From CALAED01 sp036555725 (lineage in GTDB: Bacteria; Actinomycetota; Actinomycetes; Streptosporangiales; Streptosporangiaceae), in the NCBI GenBank assembly GCA_036555725.1, contig DATBKU010000101.1, forward strand, positions 67,455 through 131,454: 64,000 nt of DNA. The letters are read 5' to 3'. The number at the start of each line of letters is the position of its first letter. The stretch's first letter is position 1. This document shows positions 1-7,170 of this stretch, piece after piece. The position numbers were made by a program, and so were the translations under genes. The notes under the pieces were generated by a model that did no database searches, had not been told where the DNA came from, and saw nothing but the letters and a program-made list of their open reading frames with translations.

Positions 1-243
1 CCGTCGCAGCGTCAGCGGACACCAGGTCTTGCGCCGCAGGCTGTGCAGGTCCAGCAGGAACGCCGCGCCGAAGACCAGACCGGCCACCGCCAGCCGGACC
101 TCCGGCGGCAGCGCCCGGCCCACGGCCGCGCCCATCGCGCCCGCCAGCGCGAACACCGCGAACGAGCTCACGACGAACGCCGCCGCGAACCGCCCGATGA
201 GGCCGGCGTACACCTTCCGAGGCTGTCCTTGACCCAAGGACAT
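1..243 (-). CDS. Small membrane protein, last visible gene of the mau-like operon (3' end beyond window)
   Basis: The visible 81 codons start at ATG 243 and run off the left edge. They encode a short basic N-terminus followed by two hydrophobic segments (about residues 15-38 and 47-67), with a Cys in RRKTWCPLTL. I do not recognise the family. An in-frame GTG at 261 is an alternative start, only 3 nt after the stop of the tiny ORF at 265-330. Position and strand place it as the distal gene of the operon that starts at 2322, so an electron-transfer or assembly role in the membrane is an inference from context only. Confidence 0.6.
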   Translation of the reverse strand, partial: MSLGQGQPRKVYAGLIGRFAAAFVVSSFAVFALAGAMGAAVGRALPPEVRLAVAGLVFGAAFLLDLHSLRRKTWCPLTLRR

Positions 244-264
244 CGTTCCGAGGAACGACACGCC

Positions 265-330
265 TCAAGGGCTGAACAGCTGGGCGAACCCCGCGACCGC
301 GGCGAGCCCGACGAAGACGAAGCCCGTCAT
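265..330 (-). CDS. Possible 21-residue hydrophobic peptide
   Basis: An ATG-to-TGA ORF fills the gap between the Cys-rich Tat protein (stop at 339) and the membrane protein (start 261 or 243). The peptide is almost entirely hydrophobic (MTGFVFVGLA...), enough for one membrane helix. Support is only its tight fit in the operon (8 nt after the previous stop, 3 nt before a possible GTG). There is no good Shine-Dalgarno sequence, so it may be a chance ORF. Confidence 0.3.
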   Translation of the reverse strand: MTGFVFVGLAAVAGFAQLFSP

Positions 331-338
331 CGGCCCGG

Positions 339-713
339 TTATGACGGGACGTAAACGACGAAGTAGTTCGAGCACTTCCACGGCCCGCTCCAGCAGGTGC
401 TCCCCTTGGTGCACTCCCAGCACGTGTAGTAGAAGTGCGCGGTGTGGCACGACCAGTAGCGCTTGGTGTAGCCGGAGGGACAGCTCCAGCCGGAGCCATC
501 CCTGCCTTTCGTACCGCCGCACCATGGGCCGTTGGGGTAGCGGAGGTCGCAGCAGCCCGGGGCGGCGAACGCGCTCGGCGAGTCGGCCCAGGTGACGGCG
601 AGCCAGCCGACCACCGCGGCGCCGATCCCGCTGGCCCGCTTGAGGAAGCCGCGCCGACCGGGCTGCCCCGGCTCCTCGGTCTCCTCGACCCGGGTCATGA
701 CATCGCTGATCAT
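339..713 (-). CDS. Tat-exported Cys/Trp-rich protein, methylamine dehydrogenase light-chain-like
   Basis: The 124-residue protein has a twin-arginine signal (GRRGFLKR, residues 19-26, then a hydrophobic stretch ending near AFA-AP at about 52). The mature part is only about 72 residues, with nine Cys (54, 55, 65, 78, 89, 98, 101, 107, 114) and six Trp. The spacing C-P-x-G ... W-x-C ... C-x-x-C resembles the core of MauA, the beta subunit of methylamine dehydrogenase, which carries tryptophan tryptophylquinone made from two Trp. The similarity was judged from memory, not by alignment. MauD- and MauE-like genes directly upstream fit, because those proteins support disulfide formation and export of MauA. 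The start overlaps the upstream stop (ATGA), with GGGAG 7 nt ahead. No heavy-chain gene is visible here. The substrate is unknown. Confidence 0.75.
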   Translation of the reverse strand: MISDVMTRVEETEEPGQPGRRGFLKRASGIGAAVVGWLAVTWADSPSAFAAPGCCDLRYPNGPWCGGTKGRDGSGWSCPSGYTKRYWSCHTAHFYYTCWECTKGSTCWSGPWKCSNYFVVYVPS

Positions 714-1279
714 GCGGGAGCTCCCTTCTGTTCTGGATCGAGGGTCATCGTCGTCGGGACCAGGGAGTAGAACTGCTGCACGGACGGCAGCGACTTGGCC
801 CGGACCAACCGTCCGTGCTCGATCTCGATCGCGAGCGGGGTGACGAGCATGCCGAGCCGGCGTTCGACCTCGTCGGCCGGCGCCACCATCACCCGTCGTG
901 CGGCCGGCGAGTCCGGCGTGATCCCGGACTGGCCCAGCCAGTCGAACGCCTCCGCCGGCGACTCGGCGATGACGACGAGCCACATGCCGCCCGGGATGCC
1001 GCCGTCGAGGCTGTTGACGATCCGCCGGCAGGTGCCGCAACGGCTCTCCACATAGATGACGACCTCGCGAACCGCGGCATCGAGGTCGGGGTGCAGTCCG
1101 AGATCGCTGGGCGCGGCGTCGCGCAGCGGCCCCAGGTCGACCGGCGTGGGCTGGTCGACCATGCCGAAGTGCCGGCGGATCTGCCGGATGTCCCGGTACG
1201 CCTCGGCGAGCGCGCCGAACAGCAGGAACTCGCCGATCGCCAGCAACGCCACGAGCGCGAAAAGCACCGATGTCGCCAT
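710..1279 (-). CDS. MauD-like membrane-anchored thioredoxin-fold protein
   Basis: The 189-residue protein has one N-terminal membrane helix (about residues 3-27) and an external thioredoxin-like domain. It carries the redox motif CGTC at residues 81-84 (ESRCGTCRRI) and a later TP dipeptide (LVTPLAI) typical of the cis-Pro loop. MauD proteins are thought to form or isomerise the many disulfides of the methylamine dehydrogenase light chain. Here the gene lies between a MauE-like gene (3 nt upstream) and the Cys-rich Tat protein, whose start codon overlaps its stop. The family assignment is good. The identity of the client protein is inferred from this coupling. Confidence 0.8.
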   Translation of the reverse strand: MATSVLFALVALLAIGEFLLFGALAEAYRDIRQIRRHFGMVDQPTPVDLGPLRDAAPSDLGLHPDLDAAVREVVIYVESRCGTCRRIVNSLDGGIPGGMWLVVIAESPAEAFDWLGQSGITPDSPAARRVMVAPADEVERRLGMLVTPLAIEIEHGRLVRAKSLPSVQQFYSLVPTTMTLDPEQKGAPA

Positions 1280-1282
1280 GTC

Positions 1283-1807
1283 TCAACCACCCGCCAGTAC
1301 TCGTCGCGTGTTCCGGGCCTCGACGCTGCCGCGGACCGCCGGCACGGCGCGGACAGCGGCGAGCGCGAACGTCACGCAGGCGAAGACCGCCATGCGCTGC
1401 TCAACCGTGGAGTCGGGCAGCCGGAACGTGGCCCAGCCGGCGAGCAGCCATAGCGGCAGCGCGAACAGTTGCGGCCGGCCGAGCCTTCGGTCGGCGGCGC
1501 CGGCCCCGAAGCAGGAGCAGGCGACGCCGCGGCCGGTCAGCATGCTCCATGCGGCCGCCGCGGCGAAGCTCACGCCGAGCAGCGCCAAGAGCCCACCGGA
1601 CAGATACGGCGGGGCGCCGCCGACCAGGGCCAGGACGGCTCCGAGTTCGACGACGGGGACGCCGTACGCGAGCCGCGGAGAAATGCCCAAGCCGGAAAGT
1701 GTGGTGGCCAATGGTGCCCGATCGCGCACCTTTTCCAGACCGGCCCACAGGAGTACCGCCGCGGCCAGTACAACGGGCACCGCAAAAACGCCGGAAGGCA
1801 CCTGCAT
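1283..1807 (-). CDS. MauE/DoxX-family redox-associated membrane protein
   Basis: The 174-residue protein has four to five predicted membrane helices and the motif VACSCFGAG (about residues 93-101), the paired cysteines seen in MauE-type proteins. These proteins are believed to pass reducing or oxidising equivalents across the membrane to MauD-like thioredoxins. It starts 2 nt after the stop of the upstream Tat gene and ends 3 nt before the MauD-like gene, so the genes are almost certainly cotranscribed. A generic DoxX-like quinone-linked protein is the alternative description. Confidence 0.8.
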   Translation of the reverse strand: MQVPSGVFAVPVVLAAAVLLWAGLEKVRDRAPLATTLSGLGISPRLAYGVPVVELGAVLALVGGAPPYLSGGLLALLGVSFAAAAAWSMLTGRGVACSCFGAGAADRRLGRPQLFALPLWLLAGWATFRLPDSTVEQRMAVFACVTFALAAVRAVPAVRGSVEARNTRRVLAGG

Positions 1808-1809
1808 GA

Positions 1810-2322
1810 CTAGGCCTCGCGAACTGCGATAACGCGCTTCGCTCCCGTTTTGGACGCGTTATTCGTCACGGCGACCAAAAGCGTTCTCGACGTGCGATCC
1901 CGGCTCTGCAGCCGTTCGGCCAGCGGGCCTTCCAGAATCGTCGCGCCGACCACTTGCGGACCGTCGGCCCCACTGATCCGGCTCGCCGGAGCGAGGTTCG
2001 CGGGGGCCACGTCGTGGGTCTCCCAGGTGCAGATCGGGTGCGCGGACAGACCCGTCGCCACCAGCGAAGGGGCCACCGCGACCTCGTCGCCCACCAGCGC
2101 CTGCCAGCCCGCCGGGAAGCCCTCCAGCGCCAGCCAGCGCCGCTTCCCGTCGACCCGGACCGCACCGTCCCGTGCCTCGGTGACGATGGCCAGCCGCCAT
2201 GTGGGAGCCCCCGGCGCGGTGGCGGCCTGGGCATGGGATGACAGCCCCGCCGCACCCGCGCCTCCGAGCGCCACCAGGCCGGCCCGGCTCAACAGCGTTC
2301 TGCGCGCTCGACTATGCCGCAT
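1810..2322 (-). CDS. Tat-secreted protein of unknown function, first gene of the mau-like operon
   Basis: The 170-residue protein has a clear twin-arginine leader (RRTLLSRAGLVALGG, cleavage near AQA at about residue 32) and a mature domain of about 138 residues that I do not recognise. That domain is rich in Val/Ala with a single Cys (HPICTWE). ATG 2322 is preceded by GGAGGATGCG; upstream in-frame codons lack any signal-like sequence. It is the leading gene of the minus-strand operon. It may be a partner of the Cys-rich Tat protein (for example an electron carrier or heavy-chain substitute), but nothing in its own sequence shows this. Confidence 0.7.
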   Translation of the reverse strand: MRHSRARRTLLSRAGLVALGGAGAAGLSSHAQAATAPGAPTWRLAIVTEARDGAVRVDGKRRWLALEGFPAGWQALVGDEVAVAPSLVATGLSAHPICTWETHDVAPANLAPASRISGADGPQVVGATILEGPLAERLQSRDRTSRTLLVAVTNNASKTGAKRVIAVREA

Positions 2323-2758
2323 CGCATCCTCCAAAAAAGGCAGCCAAAGATGGCATCGGATTGCGCAATGCACAAACTCAAATATCGCGAGCGCAGTTGA
2401 CTTTGGACGTTCCGGCCAACTACGCGGAAACATCCCGTTAGCGCCAGCGTCCAGCCGAGTAATGACGTTGTCAATAGCATTTGATATCGAGCTTCGTGTC
2501 CTGATGTGGACACCGTCGCAACCCGCCATAGGCCGTCCCACCTGCGGTTTTCAGGACGCTTTCATGTTTCCTTGACACCGCAGGGCCGTACTCAGACCAT
2601 GGGAGCGCTCCCACCGCAGACGGTGACGGCCGTGCGGGCCATCGGAGTTCACGCCGTTTCCACGCGTGCGCTCCCTGCCGCGCTCCACCGCACGGCCGCC
2701 GCTTTCCCGTCGTCGCGGTGCCGTCGCTAATTACGGGGCGAGGACGGTGAGGATCCGC
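2323..2758. other. Divergent intergenic region between mau-like operon and glycosidase
   Basis: This stretch of about 436 bases is visibly richer in A+T than its surroundings, mainly 2330-2560. It has no convincing gene. It should hold the promoters of both flanking operons. A TTGACA hexamer on the minus strand (2467-2472) is a candidate -35 for the mau-like operon, but no clear -10 follows at 17 nt. A CebR-type palindrome lies at 2600-2613, on the glycosidase side. Confidence 0.5.
2600..2613. promoter_or_regulatory. CebR/LacI-type operator TGGGAGCGCTCCCA
   Basis: This is a perfect 14-bp palindrome, identical to the box bound by CebR, the cellobiose-responsive LacI-family repressor of cellulase genes in Streptomyces. 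It lies 145 bp before the ATG of a secreted hydrolase carrying a cellulose-binding domain, so cellulose-linked control of that gene and the following ROK kinase is likely. No lacI-type gene is present in the window, so the repressor must be encoded elsewhere. Confidence 0.85.
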
Positions 2759-4810
2759 ATGCGCGATTCGATGGCCCCGGGGCTACGACGGCTGGTGGCA
2801 TGCACAGCAGTGGTGCTTGCGGTGGGAGCCTCGAGCATCCTTCCGGTGTCGAGCGCCGCGGCCGCGCCCGTCACGGTGACGGTGAACGCCAACGCCGGTC
2901 TCGGCACGATCCCCGACGCCGGCTACGGCATCAACGCGGCGGTCTGGGACGGCCACATGAACGACGCCGCCGTCGCCACCCTGATGCGCGAGGCGCACAT
3001 CGGCGCGATGCGCTACCCGGGCGGGTCGTACGCCGACATCTACCACTGGCGCGATAACACCGCGCCCGGCGGTTTCGTGGCGCCCGGCACCGATTTCGAC
3101 TCGTTCATGGGCACCGTACGGGCGGCGGACGCGCAGCCGATCATCATCGCCAACTACGGTTCCGGGACGCCACAGGAGGCCGCCGACTGGGTGCGGTACG
3201 CGAACGTCACCAAGGGGTACGGCGCCAAGTACTGGGAGATCGGTAACGAGCTGTACGGCAACGGGTTCTACGGGGCGAACTGGGAGACCGACCACCACAC
3301 CGACAAGAGCCCGACCGGATACGCGAACAACGTGCTCGAGTTCGCCGCGGCGATGAAGGCCGTCGACCCGTCGATCAAGGTGGGTGCCGTGCTGACGATG
3401 CCGGGCAACTGGCCGGACGGCGTGCAGAACACCGGCGATCCAGGCGACTGGAACCACACCGTGCTGTCCATCGTGGGGCCCACGATCGACTTCGTCAGCG
3501 TGCACTGGTACCCCGGCTCGGACCCGCAGCGCGCGCCGTCGCTGGTCGGTGACTCGATCTACCAGCTCCGCCAGCAGATCAACCAGTACGCGGGCGCCAA
3601 CGCGAGCAAGATCGGCATCGCGCTCACCGAGGTGAACACCAACCTCAACCCGTCGACCGCCCAGGCCACCGCCCTGTTCGCCCCGGACAACTACCTGACC
3701 TGGCTGGAGAACGGCGTCTTCTCCGTCGACTGGTGGAACACCCACAACGGCATCGGCCCCGTCGGCACGGTCGACGGGGTCACCGACTACGCCGACTTCG
3801 GCGTGCTGTCCAGCGGCGCCTGTTCGGGCGACGTCTGCGAGCCCGCGCCGAACACGCCGTTCCCGCCGTACTTCGGCATCAAGATGCTGGGCACGGCGGG
3901 GCTGCCGGGCGACACCATGGTGCGGGCCGCCTCCAGCGACCCGCTGGTCGCCGCGCACGCCGTACGACGGGCCGACGGCGGGCTGGGCGTGCTGCTGATC
4001 AACAACGACCACGACAACGCCCGCACCGTGTCGCTGTCGTACGCGGGGTTCACGCCGACCGCGGCACAGCCCACGGTGCACGGCTACCTGCCGTACGCCA
4101 CGTCGATCACGTCCGGGCCCGAGGGGACAAGCGCGAGCCAGACGGTGCCGGCGCACTCGATCATGACCGTCGACCTGCGTCCGGCCGCCGGCAGCGGCAG
4201 CACCCTGTCCGCGCCGACCCGTCCGGCCGCCTCGAACGTCACCGATACCAAGGCGACGGTGTCGTGGACCCCGTCCGCGGGCGGTCGCGTCGACAAGTAC
4301 GAGGTGTACCGCCAGTTCGGCACGACGAGCGAGCTGCTCGGCACCACGACCTCGAATTCGTTCACCGTCTCCAACCTGCGCCCCGGCGCGCCGTACACGT
4401 TGAACGTGCTGGCCAGGGACCGCGACGGCCTGCTGTCGCCGCCGTCCGCGCCGATCGCGTTCACCACCGGGACGCCACAGGACAGCCCGTGCGCCGTGGC
4501 TTACAAGGTCACCAACGCCTGGGGCACCGGCTTCGTCGGCGACGTCACCATCACCAACCGCGGCAAGGACCCGATTACGGGCTGGACGCTGTCGTTCACC
4601 TTCCCGGCGGGCAGTGAGTCGGTCGGCAGCGGCTGGAACGGCACGTGGACCGAGACCGGCCGCGACGTCACGGTCACGAACGCCGACTTCAACACGACGC
4701 TGGCGGCGAACGGCGGCACGGCCAACATCGGGTTCGTCGGCAACAACAGCGGCGCCTATCCGTCCCCCACGGTCTTCTCCCTCAACGGCACGGTCTGCAC
4801 CTCGACCTGA
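2759..4810 (+). CDS. Secreted clan GH-A glycoside hydrolase (arabinofuranosidase-like) with FN3 and CBM2
   Basis: The 683-residue protein has a signal peptide (about residues 1-36, ending SSAAAA). A (beta/alpha)8 catalytic domain follows, with probable acid/base Glu164 in EIGNELYG and nucleophile Glu291 in IALTEVNTN, the pattern of clan GH-A. A small beta domain, a fibronectin type III domain (about 480-570) and a C-terminal family 2 carbohydrate-binding module (about 575-683, bracketed by two Cys) come next. Such proteins are usually annotated alpha-L-arabinofuranosidase or cellulose-binding protein; the exact substrate is not shown. The ATG is preceded by GTGAGGA. A CebR box upstream predicts induction by cello-oligosaccharides. 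The ROK kinase gene follows after 37 nt. Confidence 0.85.
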   Translation: MRDSMAPGLRRLVACTAVVLAVGASSILPVSSAAAAPVTVTVNANAGLGTIPDAGYGINAAVWDGHMNDAAVATLMREAHIGAMRYPGGSYADIYHWRDNTAPGGFVAPGTDFDSFMGTVRAADAQPIIIANYGSGTPQEAADWVRYANVTKGYGAKYWEIGNELYGNGFYGANWETDHHTDKSPTGYANNVLEFAAAMKAVDPSIKVGAVLTMPGNWPDGVQNTGDPGDWNHTVLSIVGPTIDFVSVHWYPGSDPQRAPSLVGDSIYQLRQQINQYAGANASKIGIALTEVNTNLNPSTAQATALFAPDNYLTWLENGVFSVDWWNTHNGIGPVGTVDGVTDYADFGVLSSGACSGDVCEPAPNTPFPPYFGIKMLGTAGLPGDTMVRAASSDPLVAAHAVRRADGGLGVLLINNDHDNARTVSLSYAGFTPTAAQPTVHGYLPYATSITSGPEGTSASQTVPAHSIMTVDLRPAAGSGSTLSAPTRPAASNVTDTKATVSWTPSAGGRVDKYEVYRQFGTTSELLGTTTSNSFTVSNLRPGAPYTLNVLARDRDGLLSPPSAPIAFTTGTPQDSPCAVAYKVTNAWGTGFVGDVTITNRGKDPITGWTLSFTFPAGSESVGSGWNGTWTETGRDVTVTNADFNTTLAANGGTANIGFVGNNSGAYPSPTVFSLNGTVCTST

Positions 4811-4847
4811 CCGATCTCTATCATCGAGGTGTGGGAGAGGGGGCGGT

Positions 4848-5876
4848 ATGCCGACGACCGCTGACCATTGGGTGGTTGTGGGTCTCGACAACGGCGGGAC
4901 GAGCAACAACGCGACTGTGCTGCATGCCGCGAAGGGGTTCCTGGTGGACCGCCTCGTCGAGGTGCCCAGCTGCGTACGGGAGGGTCCCGGGCCGGCGGTC
5001 GACGCCCTGGTCATGGCATTCGAGCAGGTCATAGAGCTCACCGGCACAGAGCGGACGGCGGTGCGCGCCGTGGGCCTGGACACCCCCGGCCCGGCCAGCG
5101 CCGACGGGGTCATCTCCTCCAAGGGCGCGACGAACTTCTCCGACCCCGAGTGGTACGACTTCGACTTCCGCAGCGCGCTCGAATCCCGGCTGGGGCTGCC
5201 GGTCGTCTACAACAACGACGGCAACGCCGCGGCGCTGTACGCCCACCACGTGCGGTACGGAGCGAAGGCCGCGCAGCACTCGTCGGTCTCCGCGATCGTC
5301 GGCACCGGCCTCGGCGGCGGCGTGATCGAGGCGGGTCAGGTTGTCAAGGGCGCCGCCGGCATGGCCGGAGAGCTCGGTCACATCCCGATCCCGATGGACG
5401 GCCTGCTCGCCGACGGGCAACCGGCCCCGGTCTGCAACTGCGGCTTCGTCGCCGACGCCGAGAGCGTCGCGTCGCTGAGCGGGATCGAGCGGAACCTGCT
5501 GCCCTACTGGCTGACCCGCTTCGACGACCACGAGCTGGCGAAGGAGCCGCTCTCCAAGGCCGCGAAGCTGGTACGCGGGTACGGCGAGCGGGACGACCTG
5601 CTGGCGCTCAAGATCTTCGAGCAGCAGGCGATGGCGCTCGGCCGGCTCTTCACGATCGCGGCCAACTTCACCGACCCGCACACCTATTTCCTCGGCGGCG
5701 GCGTCGTCGAGACCACGCCGCGGTTCCGGAAGTGGTTCCTCGCCGCCGTCCAGAAGAACACGGTGCTGCGCGAGGAGCAGGCGCGGGTGGCGTCGTTCGC
5801 GCTCGTGCCCGATCTCGACATGGCCGGAGCCCGCGGCTCCGCGGTCGCCGCCCTGACCTCGATCACCGGCCTCTGA
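4848..5876 (+). CDS. ROK-family sugar kinase (glucokinase-like)
   Basis: The 342-residue protein has the ATP-binding motif GLDNGGTSNN near the N-terminus, a second phosphate-binding block GTGLGGGVI and the ROK catalytic region NNDGNAAAL. It has no helix-turn-helix domain, so it is a kinase and not a ROK repressor. The usual zinc-binding signature of four residues (CxCGxxGCxE) is reduced to CNCGFVADAE: Cys196 and Cys198 are present but the second Cys is missing, which is unusual for the family. The RBS is GGGAGAGGGGG. It follows the CBM2 hydrolase by 37 nt and probably phosphorylates the released sugar. Confidence 0.85.
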   Translation: MPTTADHWVVVGLDNGGTSNNATVLHAAKGFLVDRLVEVPSCVREGPGPAVDALVMAFEQVIELTGTERTAVRAVGLDTPGPASADGVISSKGATNFSDPEWYDFDFRSALESRLGLPVVYNNDGNAAALYAHHVRYGAKAAQHSSVSAIVGTGLGGGVIEAGQVVKGAAGMAGELGHIPIPMDGLLADGQPAPVCNCGFVADAESVASLSGIERNLLPYWLTRFDDHELAKEPLSKAAKLVRGYGERDDLLALKIFEQQAMALGRLFTIAANFTDPHTYFLGGGVVETTPRFRKWFLAAVQKNTVLREEQARVASFALVPDLDMAGARGSAVAALTSITGL

Positions 5877-5891
5877 GGAGCACCGGCTCGA

Positions 5892-6821
5892 TCAGCCGAC
5901 GAGCGCCGTCTCCGTACGTTGGGCGGCGATCTCACGCAGGGCGGCGAGGCCGCGGGCGATGGACGGGTGGTCGCGGCCGCCACGCCGGGTGCAGGTGAGG
6001 ATCCGGCGGGTCGGTTGCGGATTGCCCCGCAGCCGGACGCGTACGACGGCATGCTCCCCGGGTATCGGCACCAGCCGAGCCACGAGCGATACGCCGAGCC
6101 CGCTGCCGACCAGCGCGGACACCCCGACCCACTCGGTCGCGTAATGCGCGACGTGCGGGGTGAACCCGGCGGCGATGCAAGCGGAGACGACGACGTGATG
6201 CTGGTCGCAGGTGCCGGGCTCAGGACTGATCCACGGCTCGCCGGCCGCCTCCGCCAGTGTGACCGACTCCCGCGTGGCGAGCGGATGCCCCGCTGGTACG
6301 AGCAGGTCCTGCGGCTCGTCGATGAGCGGCTCCTGGTCGAACCGTGGATCGTCGCGCGGCGGGCTGTCCGGCGTGGGAATGAGGACTGCCAGGTCGGCCC
6401 GGTCGGCGAGCAGCCGGTCGAAGCAGTCGTTCGCCTCGGCCTCGACGATGGAGACGCCGAGCTCCGGGCTGGTCTTGGCGAGCTGCGCCGCGGCCGGGGC
6501 GAGCAGGGTGGCCAGACCGGTCGGAAAGCCGCACAGCCGCAGCCGCCCGGCGTCGCCGTCGACGTGCGACGCGAGGTCGGCCCTGGCCTGCTCCCAGCGA
6601 ACGGACAGCGCATCGGCGTGATCGAGGAGGACGTGCGCGGCCGCGGTCAGCTTGATCCGGCGGCCCTGCGGCTGGAGCAGCGGCACGCCCAACTCGCGGG
6701 AGAGCTGGCGGATCTGCTGGGACACCGCCGACGGCGTGAGGTGCAGGGCCTCGGCCGCCGACGTGACGGTGCCGTGGTGGTGCACCGCCCGCAGCACCTG
6801 GAGCCGGCGCAAATCGATCAT
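5892..6821 (-). CDS. LysR-family transcriptional regulator
   Basis: The 309-residue protein has the LysR winged helix-turn-helix at residues 1-60 (DLRRLQVLRAV ... SAAEALHLTPSAVSQQI) and a periplasmic-binding-like effector domain from about residue 90. The gene diverges from the small zinc-ribbon gene at 6896, with only 74 bp between, and a palindrome overlaps its start codon. It probably represses itself and may act on the divergent gene. The effector is unknown. The neighbouring ROK kinase converges with it. Confidence 0.9.
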   Translation of the reverse strand: MIDLRRLQVLRAVHHHGTVTSAAEALHLTPSAVSQQIRQLSRELGVPLLQPQGRRIKLTAAAHVLLDHADALSVRWEQARADLASHVDGDAGRLRLCGFPTGLATLLAPAAAQLAKTSPELGVSIVEAEANDCFDRLLADRADLAVLIPTPDSPPRDDPRFDQEPLIDEPQDLLVPAGHPLATRESVTLAEAAGEPWISPEPGTCDQHHVVVSACIAAGFTPHVAHYATEWVGVSALVGSGLGVSLVARLVPIPGEHAVVRVRLRGNPQPTRRILTCTRRGGRDHPSIARGLAALREIAAQRTETALVG

Positions 6822-6837
6822 GTAGTCCAGTCTACAT
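6820..6837. promoter_or_regulatory. 18-bp inverted repeat at the LysR start codon
   Basis: ATGTAG and CTACAT form perfect 6-bp arms around TCCAGT. The left arm includes the LysR start codon read on the minus strand. The T-N11-A layout fits a LysR-type site, so autoregulation is likely. It also suggests a very short or absent 5' leader. Confidence 0.55.
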
Positions 6838-6895
6838 AATACGGTGCAAAAACGTGAGATGGACGTGAACGATCGTTGTCGCCCAGACTGGTGGT

Positions 6896-7138
6896 GTGAC
6901 ATACAAAGACACGAAGAGCAGGAAGTGCCGGCGCTGTGGCTGGCCGGAGGACCAGCCGTACGAGACGGTGTCGCGGCATCTCACGTCCACCGGTGTGATC
7001 GTCTACACCCGCTGCGTGTGCGGGCTGCTGCAGGTCCGTTCGTACCCGCACACCGGCCGCCGCGCCGGCCTCATCGCCCGTGGCGACTGCGCGGGCGTCG
7101 CCGCCACAACCGACCGCGTACGCTGCCGCCCGCGCTAA
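6896..7138 (+). CDS. Small zinc-ribbon-like protein
   Basis: The 80-residue protein begins at GTG. Its first half carries CRRCGWPEDQ and a later CVCG, so a four-Cys metal site (C-x2-C ... C-x-C) is plausible. The Arg-rich tail has no recognisable domain. It is read divergently from the LysR gene and ends 32 nt before the 2OG oxygenase start. No function can be assigned; a small DNA- or RNA-binding zinc protein is one guess. Confidence 0.6.
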   Translation: MTYKDTKSRKCRRCGWPEDQPYETVSRHLTSTGVIVYTRCVCGLLQVRSYPHTGRRAGLIARGDCAGVAATTDRVRCRPR

Positions 7139-7170
7139 GGCCCAGCGGGGCGGTGGGTGAAGATGGCGGG

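Noticed and set aside
3787..4467. Antisense ORFs inside the glycosidase
   Set aside because: Shadows of a gene with clear signal peptide, catalytic Glu residues, FN3 and CBM2.
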